Shown piece by piece: positions 35,955-44,046 of a DNA stretch of 64,000 nucleotides. The notes beneath the pieces are model-generated. The model searched no databases. It saw nothing but the letters and a program-made list of their open reading frames with translations, and was not told the origin of the DNA. Location of the stretch: contig NZ_CP059059.1 of assembly GCF_014217855.1 (NCBI RefSeq), positions 992,001-1,056,000 on the forward strand. Reading direction: 5' to 3'. Within the stretch, counting starts at the first letter, position 1; the number at the start of each line of letters is the position of its first letter. This DNA comes from Synechococcus sp. HK01-R. Its GTDB lineage: Bacteria; Cyanobacteriota; Cyanobacteriia; PCC-6307; Cyanobiaceae. A program made the translations under genes and the position numbers.

Positions 35955-37454
35955 GTGCTTTCCGCTGTGACCGTTGCCCCTGCCGTTGACCGTATCAACC
36001 GCGCGGACTGGGCCAGCGCGTTTCGCAACGTGGAGCAGGAACTGACGGACGTGGCGCTGACCCCCGTGCGCGGCAGCGTGCCCTCCGCATTGCTCGGCAC
36101 CCTCTACCGCAACGGCCCAGGCCGTCTCGAGCGGGGTGGCCAGAGGGTGCATCACCCCTTCGATGGGGACGGGATGATCACGGCCTTGCGCTTCAGCGGC
36201 GACGGCGTGAAGCTCAGCAACCGATTCGTGCGCACCGCCGGCTGGCTGGCGGAGGAGGCGGCCGGGAAGGTGCTGTATCGCGGGGTGTTCGGCAGTCAGA
36301 AGCCTGGAGGGGTTGCCGCCAATGCCTTGGATCTGCGTCTCAAGAACATTGCCAATACCGGCGTGGTGCAACTGGGCGATGACTTGCTCGCTCTCTGGGA
36401 AGCAGCGGAGCCCCATGCCCTCGATCCCGTCACCCTGGAGACCCGCGGCATCAGCTTGTTGGGAGGGGTGCTCAAGAAAGCCGAGGCCTTTAGTGCCCAT
36501 CCCCGCTTCGATCCTGGCCATCACGATCGGCCCCGCATGGTCAATTTCGGAGTGAAAACCGGACCTCGCAGCACGATCCGGCTGATGGAGTTCGCGACGG
36601 AATCGGACGCCGCTGCTGGCATCAAGGCTGGGGATCTGCTCAGCGAACGCCGCGACAGCTTCAACGGGTTCGCTTTTCTGCACGACTTCGCGATCACACC
36701 CAACTGGGCGGTGTTCCTGCAGAACGCTGTGGAGTTCAACCCCCTGCCCTTCGTGCTTGGCAAGAGAGGTGCGGCCCAGTGTCTGCAATCCAAGCCAGAC
36801 GGTCAGGCGAAGTTCTGGCTGATTCCCCGTGATTGCGGTGCCTTTGCAGGCGAGAAGCCCCGGATCATCGACGCCCCAGACGGCTTTGTCTTCCACCACC
36901 TCAACGCCTGGGAGCAGGACGGGGATGTGGTGGTGGAGAGCATCTACTACGCCGACTTCCCCTCGATCGGTCCCGATGTGGATTTCACGGCCGTTGATTT
37001 CGATCTGATTCCTGAAGGGTTGCTGGAGCAGTGCCGCATCAATCTGAAGACCGGTCGGGTGGAGACCCGTCGGCTCAGTGAGCGTTGTTGCGAATTTGCG
37101 ATGGTGAATCCCAACAAGGAGGGTCTCCCCTGCCGTTTCGCTTGGATGGCGGCGGCGGCTCGCGAGCAGGGCAACGACCCGCTTCAAGTGATCAAGAAGT
37201 TGGATCTGAGCACGGGTGAGCGTTTGATTTGGAGTGCTGCTCCCCACGGGTTTGTCAGTGAGCCCTTGATGGTGCCCCGTCCCGGTGCGGAGTCAGAGGA
37301 TGATGGCTGGGTGCTTGAGCTGCTCTGGAACGGTGCCCGCGAAGCCTCTGATCTGGTGATCCTTGATGCTTCAGATCTCAGCGAGTTGGCAGTCTTTGAG
37401 CTTCCCTTGGCGATTCCCCATGGCCTGCATGGCAGCTGGGTCACCGCAGCCTGA
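35955..37454 (+). CDS. Carotenoid cleavage oxygenase
   Basis: A 499-residue iron-dependent dioxygenase of the CCD/RPE65 family, which cleaves carotenoids or apocarotenoids. It has LYRNGPGRLERGGQRVHHPF-type N-terminal sequence, then GDGMITALRF, SAHPRFDPG, HDFAITPNWAVFLQNA, VFHHLNAWEQDG and near the end IPHGLHGSW; the four iron-ligand His are expected in these His-rich blocks. It starts with GTG at 35955. Its stop (TGA at 37452) lies in the first unit of a 14-bp tandem repeat. Which bond or substrate it cleaves is unknown. Confidence 0.9.
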   Translation: MLSAVTVAPAVDRINRADWASAFRNVEQELTDVALTPVRGSVPSALLGTLYRNGPGRLERGGQRVHHPFDGDGMITALRFSGDGVKLSNRFVRTAGWLAEEAAGKVLYRGVFGSQKPGGVAANALDLRLKNIANTGVVQLGDDLLALWEAAEPHALDPVTLETRGISLLGGVLKKAEAFSAHPRFDPGHHDRPRMVNFGVKTGPRSTIRLMEFATESDAAAGIKAGDLLSERRDSFNGFAFLHDFAITPNWAVFLQNAVEFNPLPFVLGKRGAAQCLQSKPDGQAKFWLIPRDCGAFAGEKPRIIDAPDGFVFHHLNAWEQDGDVVVESIYYADFPSIGPDVDFTAVDFDLIPEGLLEQCRINLKTGRVETRRLSERCCEFAMVNPNKEGLPCRFAWMAAAAREQGNDPLQVIKKLDLSTGERLIWSAAPHGFVSEPLMVPRPGAESEDDGWVLELLWNGAREASDLVILDASDLSELAVFELPLAIPHGLHGSWVTAA

Positions 37455-37506
37455 TCGCACGGTTCTGATCGCACGGTTCTGATTGCTCGGTTCTGATTGC
37501 ACGGTT
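37451..37506. repeat. Four-copy 14-bp tandem repeat after the carotenoid oxygenase
   Basis: Units at 37451-37464 and 37465-37478 are identical (CTGATCGCACGGTT); those at 37479-37492 and 37493-37506 differ at one or two positions. The first unit contains the stop codon of the upstream gene. Confidence 0.85.
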
Positions 37507-37633
37507 CTGTGCAGGGTTGCCCGAACGCTCAGATGGATCTGGTGATGATTCGCGCTCTTGTGGTCATGCATCCGTCACAACTCCTGCGCCGGAACGACTT
37601 AGACAGCGGTAACCATCGTTGTCTCCCTCTCGA

Positions 37634-38377
37634 GTGTTTGTGAAACCGTCCAGACCGCATCGCGCGGCAGCCTTGTTGAATCGTTCGGGCCTGGCTCTGT
37701 TGCCGGCTTTGGTCTCGCTACCGACTGCGTTCCTGCCGCCTGCAGCGTCAGCTGCGGCAGCGAATCCGCCGGTTTGCAATGGCACCCTGCTGGAGCTGAG
37801 TGTTTCCGAACAGGGGCAGACCCGTAGCGATCGTTTCCGCTTCAGCCTGAGGATTCAGGCGGAGGGTGCCACGGCCGCTGCGGCGATGGATCAGCTCAAT
37901 CAGCGGCTCGAGCAGACGCGGATGACCCTGGATTCGTTGATCAGTGGGCGGCTGACGGTCCCCGCCCCTCGCACCTATGCCATCGGCGGGGGCAGCCAGG
38001 GTCCGCGTCGGCAGCAGGCGAGTACAACCATCAGCGGCGAGGTGGATCGAGGGCGCTACGACGCGCTGATTCAGGCAGCCGGGCGCTTGGCTGGGGTCAG
38101 CCTCCAGGGGATGACGTCCTTGGCATCCGATCAGGACGGAGCCGCCCTTGCCGATCAGCTGCTCCAAAAGGCCTTGCGCGATGGTCGTCAGCAGGCTGAG
38201 CGCACGGCCTCCATCCTCGGGCTCCGAACGGTGACGCTGCTTCGGATTGACCAGCGGCGAGGTGGTTCGATCCGTCCGCTGCCCTATGCCCTCAATACGG
38301 CGCGCCAGTTCCGTCCAGATGAGGCACCCAGGCCGGGGCAATCGCTAGCGCTGGACCTGGATTATTGCCTCTCCTGA
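37634..38377 (+). CDS. SIMPL-domain secreted protein
   Basis: About 247 residues. The N-terminus has a basic stretch, then a hydrophobic signal (LALLPALVSLPTAFLPPAAS) and an Ala-rich cleavage region, so export is expected. The rest matches the SIMPL (DUF541) family: a LELSVSEQGQTRSDRFRFSL strand, AAAAMDQLNQRLEQTRMTL, ISGEVDRGRYDALIQAAGRL and DQLLQKALRDGRQQAE. Family members are periplasmic and poorly characterised. The start is unresolved: in-frame GTG codons lie at 37634 and 37640 and a TTG at 37619. The end is 10 bp before the convergent BCCT gene. Confidence 0.75.
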   Translation: MFVKPSRPHRAAALLNRSGLALLPALVSLPTAFLPPAASAAAANPPVCNGTLLELSVSEQGQTRSDRFRFSLRIQAEGATAAAAMDQLNQRLEQTRMTLDSLISGRLTVPAPRTYAIGGGSQGPRRQQASTTISGEVDRGRYDALIQAAGRLAGVSLQGMTSLASDQDGAALADQLLQKALRDGRQQAERTASILGLRTVTLLRIDQRRGGSIRPLPYALNTARQFRPDEAPRPGQSLALDLDYCLS

Positions 38378-38387
38378 ACGGCGCCGA

Positions 38388-40028
38388 TCAGGTGTTTGTG
38401 CCCTGCTGCCTTGCCTCCTTCCAGGCGAGTCTTGGGGCGCTCCACAGTGTGGTGAGCACCAGCGGGGTCACGGGGACCGCTGTGATCACGATGAAGGCCT
38501 GAAGGGCGTCGATCGAGGTGCTGTCCCCCACGCCTGAGCCAATACGGAGCAGCACCAGGGTGAGGCTGCCGATCATCAGGGCCCAGAACAGACGCAGCAG
38601 CGGCGCAGGTTCGCTCTTGCCACTGACCACCATGGCCGCGGCATAGCTCATGGAGTCGGCGCTGGTGGCCATAAACAGCACCACCAGCAGCAAGCCCACA
38701 GGAATCAGCAGCCAGGCCATGGGTAGTTGGCCAAGGATCGCCAGCAGGGCTGCCGCGGCTCCGTTATCCCCCAGGGGACCGCTGATGCTCCCTGCCGTCG
38801 CCAGTTCCAGCGCCATGCCCGTGCCTCCGAGCAGGGTGAACCACAGATTGGTCACCAAAGGGCAGAGAATCGCCACGGCCAGCACCAATTCGCGAAGGCT
38901 GCGGCCGCGGCTGACCCCTGCTGTGAACAGGCCCATCAAGGGGGCATAGCCAAGGAACCAACCCCAGTAGAAGACGGTCCAGCCGTTCAGCCAGCTTCCC
39001 TGAGCTCCTTCATTGGAAGCCAGAGCCATCTGGGGCAGGTTGAGGAGATAGGTGCCAAAGGCGGTGAAGAAATGGCGGGTCAGCCAGAGCCCAGGTCCGA
39101 GGAGAAGCAGGCCTGCGGCCATGATCAACGTCAGCCACACGTTCAATTCGGAGAGCCATTTGATCCCTCGCTGGATTCCGCTCACCGTTGAAGTGGCGAA
39201 CACTGCTGTCAGGAGGACCACCACCAGTGACTGCAGTCCGGCGCTGTCACTGAGTCCCGGTAGTTGGCCGGCGGCATTGCTGAGTTGCAGTGAAAGAAAG
39301 CCCAGGGGACCGACGGTTCCGGCAATGGCTGCCACCACTGAGAGGCCATCGGCCAGGTCTCCGATGGGCCCATCCACCATGGAGCGAGGCACCAGCCCGA
39401 CCAGCAGTGTGCGCGGGCGCAATGGTTCCCCACGGCGCTCGCGGATCGAGAGCGTGATCGTGACCGTGGTCGCCACAAGAGCCCAGGCCAGAAAGCCCCA
39501 GTGGAGAAAGCTCACAGCCAAGGCCGGGTCGACGGCTGCTGCGGTCGAACCCTCCACACCTTTGAAATACGGGGCCGGCGTCTGGAAATGAAACAGGGGC
39601 TCGGCGGCGGACCAGAACACGCCACCTCCTGCCAGCAGGGTGCAGATCAGCACGGCGCACCAGTCGAAGAATTTCAGACTTGGCTTCGCCTCGGCGCCGC
39701 CAAGGCGCAGCCTGCCGATCGGGCTCACCGCCAGCGCGATGGCGATCACGAACAGCGCCACCACCATCCACTGCCAGAGCCCACCCAGGAGGTTGCTGGC
39801 CAGCAGCTTGCCTTCGTTGGTGAATTGTTTGGCGACTGCCAGATCAGCGGCAGCCAACAGCAGGAAAAGCAGCAGTGGACCTGCGCCGATCCAGAGGGGT
39901 GGGTGGCGCCACCAGCCCTTAGGGGCCTCGATGGGCAGGGGGGACGATCGTTGGTCAGGCAAGGCTTCAGGCGCGAACGGCATCCCGCTGGTGGTTCCAG
40001 CAGGTGAGATCGACGGCGGGTTGTTCAC
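38388..40028 (-). CDS. BCCT-family transporter (betaine/choline/carnitine type)
   Basis: A 546-residue secondary transporter with 12 predicted helices. The BCCT signature NGWTVFYWGWFLGYAPLMGLF lies in helix 8, preceded by NEGAQGSW, and conserved GGVFWSAAEPLFHF sits near helix 3. Such carriers take up glycine betaine, choline, carnitine or related quaternary amines with Na+ or H+. It is the last gene of a four-gene minus-strand cassette; its start (40028, or ATG 39983) lies inside the preceding flavoenzyme gene. A substrate made or used by those enzymes is plausible but not shown. Confidence 0.92.
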   Translation of the reverse strand: MNNPPSISPAGTTSGMPFAPEALPDQRSSPLPIEAPKGWWRHPPLWIGAGPLLLFLLLAAADLAVAKQFTNEGKLLASNLLGGLWQWMVVALFVIAIALAVSPIGRLRLGGAEAKPSLKFFDWCAVLICTLLAGGGVFWSAAEPLFHFQTPAPYFKGVEGSTAAAVDPALAVSFLHWGFLAWALVATTVTITLSIRERRGEPLRPRTLLVGLVPRSMVDGPIGDLADGLSVVAAIAGTVGPLGFLSLQLSNAAGQLPGLSDSAGLQSLVVVLLTAVFATSTVSGIQRGIKWLSELNVWLTLIMAAGLLLLGPGLWLTRHFFTAFGTYLLNLPQMALASNEGAQGSWLNGWTVFYWGWFLGYAPLMGLFTAGVSRGRSLRELVLAVAILCPLVTNLWFTLLGGTGMALELATAGSISGPLGDNGAAAALLAILGQLPMAWLLIPVGLLLVVLFMATSADSMSYAAAMVVSGKSEPAPLLRLFWALMIGSLTLVLLRIGSGVGDSTSIDALQAFIVITAVPVTPLVLTTLWSAPRLAWKEARQQGTNT

Positions 40029-41166
40029 CCCTGGCGAGACGAGCCAGGGAATCGCCGATCAGGGGGGCAAATTTGAAGGCCTGGCCGGAGCCGCCGGCAA
40101 ACAGGCTCAGTTTTGGGGTCAGGCGATCGAGCACGAAATTCACATCGCTGGCCATCGAATAGGGGCTGATCACGGTTTCAACGCGCTCCTGCACCCCCTC
40201 CAGTTCGTTGAACAGGAAGCCATCGAGGAGTTCCACCAGCCGAGCCGGAGGCTCGGTGACCATCGCATTGGGTTCGGCCACCCGTAGCTCTTTCGGGCTC
40301 CAGTCGATGCCGCACTTGATGCGGGGGCGGCCGTCGGCGGTGGTGCTCAACACTGGGAAGCCGTAGTACAACCCGCCGTCATCACCCCGTTCCCGCTGGA
40401 AGCAGAACCACTGCGGATAGCGGCTGGCCAGGGCCGGATCCACGGTGTAATGAGCCCAGAGCATCGGCCATACCTCAAGCTTTGGAGCCAACCCGAGGGG
40501 TGCCAAGAGCAGCTGACTCCAGATGCCGCAAGCCACCACCAGCTGATCGGCGCTGATGTGATCCCCGGAGCTGAGGGTGACGCCTCCGCCATCGGCATCC
40601 AGCTGGCTCACGGGGCAGTGCTCCAGCAGTTGATGGCCAGCCTTGCGGGCTGTGCGAATCCAGTGGGCCACGACCTTGTCGCTGCGCACCGCGCCAGCGG
40701 TGGGTTCGAAGAGACCGGTGAAGTCGGGTTTGGGCTTCAGGGGAAAACGCGCAGCGATTGCGCTGGCACTCAAGGCTTCATAGGGAATTCCCTGGTCATC
40801 CATCACCCGGCGGGCACCGGGAATTGAGCCCTCAATCGTTTCTTCATCCCAGCTCTCGCCGTAGAAGAGCAGCCCGTGGGTGTCGCGTAGCTGTTCCCCG
40901 GCGTGGGTTTCTTCCTCCCGCCAGAGACGGTTGGCTTCCTGGGCCAGCCGGCAGAGCACGGGATCGGAGTACATCTCCCGGAACATGCGGGTTTCCCCAA
41001 AGCTGCTGGCTTTCGCATGGGCCAGGGTTTCGGCCTCGAGCAGCACCACATCGGACACACCGCGGCGGGCGAGGGCTGCGGCGCAGCTGAGGCCGGCCAT
41101 GCCACCGCCGACGATCACCACAGACGCCCTCTGGGGTAGGGCGTTGGCCTGCATGGGTGCCGTCAC
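39967..41166 (-). CDS. FAD-dependent sarcosine oxidase-like enzyme (SolA/MSOX group)
   Basis: A 399-residue flavoprotein of the D-amino-acid-oxidase superfamily. The FAD loop is VVIVGGGMAGLSCAAALARRG (residues about 16-36, shown by GGGMAGL), with SFGETRMFREMYSD, PTAGAVRSDK, LVVACGIWSQLLL and the C-terminal LFAGGSGQAFKFAPLIG, all resembling monomeric sarcosine and N-methyl-amino-acid oxidases. Those enzymes hold FAD covalently through a Cys in a block like FKFAPLIG; here that block begins SGQAFKF with no Cys, so covalent linkage may be absent. Its ATG overlaps the dehydrogenase stop. Confidence 0.88.
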   Translation of the reverse strand: MTAPMQANALPQRASVVIVGGGMAGLSCAAALARRGVSDVVLLEAETLAHAKASSFGETRMFREMYSDPVLCRLAQEANRLWREEETHAGEQLRDTHGLLFYGESWDEETIEGSIPGARRVMDDQGIPYEALSASAIAARFPLKPKPDFTGLFEPTAGAVRSDKVVAHWIRTARKAGHQLLEHCPVSQLDADGGGVTLSSGDHISADQLVVACGIWSQLLLAPLGLAPKLEVWPMLWAHYTVDPALASRYPQWFCFQRERGDDGGLYYGFPVLSTTADGRPRIKCGIDWSPKELRVAEPNAMVTEPPARLVELLDGFLFNELEGVQERVETVISPYSMASDVNFVLDRLTPKLSLFAGGSGQAFKFAPLIGDSLARLARGEQPAVDLTCWNHQRDAVRA

Positions 41167-42239
41167 AGTCCCACTCCCGTGGGTTCTCCGAAGCTGAGTC
41201 CGATCGGCTCGGTCCTGGATTCCGCTGTCACCTCGGTGAGGGCGTCGCGCACGCTCAGTCCTTGACCACGCTGGCTCAGGTAGTCACTGGCCCGCTGGCG
41301 TACCTCCTCGCGAACGAAGCCGTAAACGTCCTCGGCGCTGGCCGATTCCCAGGCATCGGGAGCGAAGCGTTCGATCGAGTCGGCGATGACCGCCCCGGCA
41401 TTCACGAGCGGATCAGGCAGCACCCGGATCCCTCGGCGTCGCAGATCATCAGCGAGCTGGGGGACTTGAAAGGGGGCATTGGCGGCCGGCACAACAGCGC
41501 CGGTGCGCAGGGCGCTGGCCATTTCTGTGTTGATCAGACCCGACACAGAGCAGGGCAGCAGCAGATCGAGTTTCAGTTCCCACCAGGGACAACGTTCCGG
41601 TAGCGGCGTGGCGCCCGGAAAGCCAGATCGACCACGGTCGAGATCCACGGTGAACACGGTCCAGCCATGCTCCACCAGCTGTCGAGCGACTGTGCCTCCC
41701 ACAGCTCCGCAGCCATGGACTAAGGCGCGTCCGGGAGTGGCGTCGACCAGCTCGGCTTCCAGCACCGCTTCCACAGCGCCGAGGGTTCCGTGGGCCGTTG
41801 CGGCGCTGGCATCCACGGGGCTGCCCACAGCTGCCAGCACATAGGGAGTGAGCGCACTGAGACGCTCCATGTCCTCGAGGCTGGTGTTGAGATCGCAGCC
41901 CGTAATCATCGAACCGTCGAGGGATTCCAGCAAGGCAGCGGTGACGCTGATCAGCTCCTCCTTGACGGCCTCTGGTTCTGTGGCCCGGGCCACGATCTTG
42001 CCGCCGGCAAATCCGGTGCCGTACAGGTCGTGTTTGTGGGTCATCAGGCCTGCCAGTCGCTCGCCGTCGGCGATGCAGGCTTCGTCACTGGGGTAATTGA
42101 GCAGGCGCAGTCCCCCGTTTGCGGGGCGACTGGCATCGGTGTCTTCGCCGACCACGAAGACCGACAGGTGGTCGGAGACGTGTTCCGCTAGCACCGACAC
42201 CGCGGGAGCGGTCGGTGGGGTGGGATTCGGGTCAGTCAT
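41163..42239 (-). CDS. Glu/Leu/Phe/Val dehydrogenase-like amino-acid dehydrogenase
   Basis: A 358-residue NAD(P)-dependent dehydrogenase similar to leucine/valine dehydrogenases. It has a substrate half with RLLNYPSDEACIADGERLAGL, DLYGTGFAGGKIVA (the catalytic-Lys region) and MITGCDLNTSLEDM, then a nucleotide-binding half with ALVHGCGAVGGTVARQLVEHG and VNAGAVIADSIE. The start ATG at 42239 overlaps the stop of the methyltransferase gene (TGATG). It is likely to oxidise or make an amino acid; the specificity is unknown. Short N-terminal Pro/Thr-rich tail. Confidence 0.85.
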   Translation of the reverse strand: MTDPNPTPPTAPAVSVLAEHVSDHLSVFVVGEDTDASRPANGGLRLLNYPSDEACIADGERLAGLMTHKHDLYGTGFAGGKIVARATEPEAVKEELISVTAALLESLDGSMITGCDLNTSLEDMERLSALTPYVLAAVGSPVDASAATAHGTLGAVEAVLEAELVDATPGRALVHGCGAVGGTVARQLVEHGWTVFTVDLDRGRSGFPGATPLPERCPWWELKLDLLLPCSVSGLINTEMASALRTGAVVPAANAPFQVPQLADDLRRRGIRVLPDPLVNAGAVIADSIERFAPDAWESASAEDVYGFVREEVRQRASDYLSQRGQGLSVRDALTEVTAESRTEPIGLSFGEPTGVGL

Positions 42240-43264
42240 CAGGCCACTCGCTCCATCATCTGGTGATGCTCCACGTAATCCAGGCTCCATTCGCTCGGGG
42301 CGTCAGCGATGCGCTGCTCCAGGCGTTGGAAGACCGCATCGGCGGCTGCATCTCCGGCGCTGCTGGCGAAGCTGTGACGGCTCCAGCTGCGGATCGTGGC
42401 CATGAGGCCGGCGGCGAAGGCTGCGGTGTTGCCGTCGTCGTTCCAGCGTTTTCTGTAAGGGCAGCTCACGTGGACCGTGCGTTCATCGACAAGACGCAGG
42501 CCATTGCGATACGGCGCTGAGGTTGGATCCTTCAGCGGCGCCATGAACTCCTCGGGCGATTTGTAGAAATTGAGAACGGTGCCGTTGCGGTACTGCTCCT
42601 CACTGATCGCTCCCTCATCGGCCAGTTCCCGCCAGATCTGATGCAGCTGGTCGTGAACGTTGCGGGTCTTGCCGCCGTTATGGCCCAGGTAGCGGCCCTC
42701 CTCATCACGGGAGAGATTCACCGTGAGTAGGCGACCTCCCACCTGCAATTCGCGGCTGCGCAGCTCGAGGATCGCCGTCCAGTCCTGCATGGCCTTGGCG
42801 GTGAAGCGCTCCAACGCTTCTGCATCGCCGGATGCCAGCACATGGGTATGGCGCGGGAGTGGTCCCGGAGACTGGCTCAGCCAGTGCATAGCGGTGGCGG
42901 AGAAGCCGAAGCTCACCGTGCCGGGTGCCGTGGTCGGCTCATAGAAGCTGCGGGCGCTCAAGAGCACCGTCGGCTTCGGTGGCCGGGGGATCTGCAGGGC
43001 CAAGTTGGCGGCGAGTGCAACGTTGTCGTTGCTGGGCAGATCGTTCCCGATCAGGGTCAGATGGGCTCCGGGTTGTTGGGCATGGAGGTGATCAAGCACC
43101 CGGTTCCAATGCTCCACGGCCGTGCCCCCATCGGCGGCGCCGTAATCAACCAGAACGTGATGGTTCTGATCGTTCAGTTGTTCAACACAAGTCAAGGCCC
43201 AGTCCGAGGCGGCATCGATGCAGAGACGTGCGCCTTCGGTCTGCGCGCTGTAACCCGTGGTCAT
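42239..43264 (-). CDS. SABATH-like SAM-dependent carboxyl methyltransferase
   Basis: A 341-residue protein similar to plant salicylate/jasmonate carboxyl methyltransferases (Methyltransf_7). The start MTTGYSAQTEGARLCIDAAS matches the family N-terminus, the SAM site is VLVDYGAADGGTAVEHW, and FGFSATAMHWLSQSPG corresponds to the substrate loop; GGRLLTVNLSRDEEGRYLG is the following motif-like block. It is the first gene of the cassette, with an inverted repeat 50-70 bp upstream. The ATG at 43264 or one at 43276 may be the start. Its carboxylic-acid substrate is unknown. Confidence 0.85.
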   Translation of the reverse strand: MTTGYSAQTEGARLCIDAASDWALTCVEQLNDQNHHVLVDYGAADGGTAVEHWNRVLDHLHAQQPGAHLTLIGNDLPSNDNVALAANLALQIPRPPKPTVLLSARSFYEPTTAPGTVSFGFSATAMHWLSQSPGPLPRHTHVLASGDAEALERFTAKAMQDWTAILELRSRELQVGGRLLTVNLSRDEEGRYLGHNGGKTRNVHDQLHQIWRELADEGAISEEQYRNGTVLNFYKSPEEFMAPLKDPTSAPYRNGLRLVDERTVHVSCPYRKRWNDDGNTAAFAAGLMATIRSWSRHSFASSAGDAAADAVFQRLEQRIADAPSEWSLDYVEHHQMMERVA

Positions 43265-43315
43265 GGCGATGGCCATGGACCTCGTCAGCGGCAGCTTTCA
43301 CCGTACAGGGTGCAT

Positions 43316-43335
43316 CTGTCAGCACTTCGTGACAG
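43316..43335. promoter_or_regulatory. Inverted repeat upstream of the methyltransferase cassette
   Basis: CTGTCA and TGACAG are exact inverses separated by 8 bases (43316-43321 and 43330-43335). The element lies about 40-70 bp before the start of the first cassette gene, in an 88-bp spacer. The size fits a regulator operator; a terminator is less likely because there is no T-run. Confidence 0.35.
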
Positions 43336-43364
43336 GGAACACGCTGCGCTGATCCCTGCGGGCC

Positions 43365-43952
43365 TCAACCAGGCTGGAGAAGTTGCTGGAGCTGCGGCTC
43401 CAAGAGGGCGAAGGCTCGGCCGCGGTGCCCGTGATGTTTCTTCTCTTCCAGGCTCATCTCGGCAAAGGTCAGCCCGGTGTTGGCGACTTCAAAGATCGGG
43501 TCGTAGCCGAAGCCCTGATCGCCTCTGGGGGCAGTCGTGATCAGACCGTGGCACTGCCCTTCCACCTCCGCCAGCACGCTCCCATCGGGGGCGGCAATGC
43601 AGAGGGCCGCGCTGAAATGGGCGTCACGGTTTGCGTTGTCTCCCAGTTCCTGCAGCAATCGAGCAATTCGCTCTGGATCCGTGGCTGCATAACGGGCGGA
43701 GAACACGCCCGGCGCTCCCTGCAGCGCGTCCACGCTGAGCCCGGAATCATCCGCCAGCGCCCATGCGCCTGTGGCTGCCGCCACCGCACAGGCCTTGAGG
43801 CGGGCATTCGCGGCAAAGGTGGAGCCGCTTTCCTCCACCTCCAGGCCCTCAGGTTGGGGCTGCACCTCCAGCGGTAGTGCACTGAGTAGGCGGGCGAATT
43901 CGCGGATCTTGCCGGCATTGCCGCTGGCGATCACCAGGGTGCGTTGTCTCAT
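43365..43952 (-). CDS. rdgB: XTP/dITP diphosphatase (RdgB/HAM1 family)
   Basis: Hydrolyses non-canonical purine nucleotides such as dITP and XTP. The 195-residue protein has LVIASGNAGKIREFARLL, ESGSTFAANARLKA, the catalytic ALADDSGLSVDALQGAPGVFSARY and GFGYDPIFE, then FAEMSLEEKKHHGHRGRA. An upstream in-frame GTG at 43964 is a possible start; the ATG at 43952 was preferred. It follows the phosphohexomutase gene on the same strand across a repeat-filled gap. Confidence 0.95.
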   Translation of the reverse strand: MRQRTLVIASGNAGKIREFARLLSALPLEVQPQPEGLEVEESGSTFAANARLKACAVAAATGAWALADDSGLSVDALQGAPGVFSARYAATDPERIARLLQELGDNANRDAHFSAALCIAAPDGSVLAEVEGQCHGLITTAPRGDQGFGYDPIFEVANTGLTFAEMSLEEKKHHGHRGRAFALLEPQLQQLLQPG

Positions 43953-43991
43953 GGTTTTCAACACTTGGCTCGTCCCATAGCTCTCTTGTCA

Positions 43992-44046
43992 GACAGTTTT
44001 TTCATCACACAGCTTTCTCATCAGACAGCTTTCTCATCAAACAGCC
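43992..44046. repeat. 16-bp tandem repeat at the end of the phosphohexomutase gene
   Basis: Three 16-base units, 43992-44007, 44008-44023 and 44024-44039, of the form gACAGctTTcTCATCA, plus a partial fourth unit. The third unit supplies the stop codon (minus-strand TGA at 44037-44039) of the phosphohexomutase gene. Confidence 0.8.

Noticed and set aside
35931-37247. A 438-codon minus-strand open frame
   Set aside because: Antisense to the carotenoid oxygenase gene, whose motifs and length are convincing.
37451-37506. CRISPR-like array
   Set aside because: Units of 14 bp are directly adjacent with no unique spacers. It is a plain tandem repeat.
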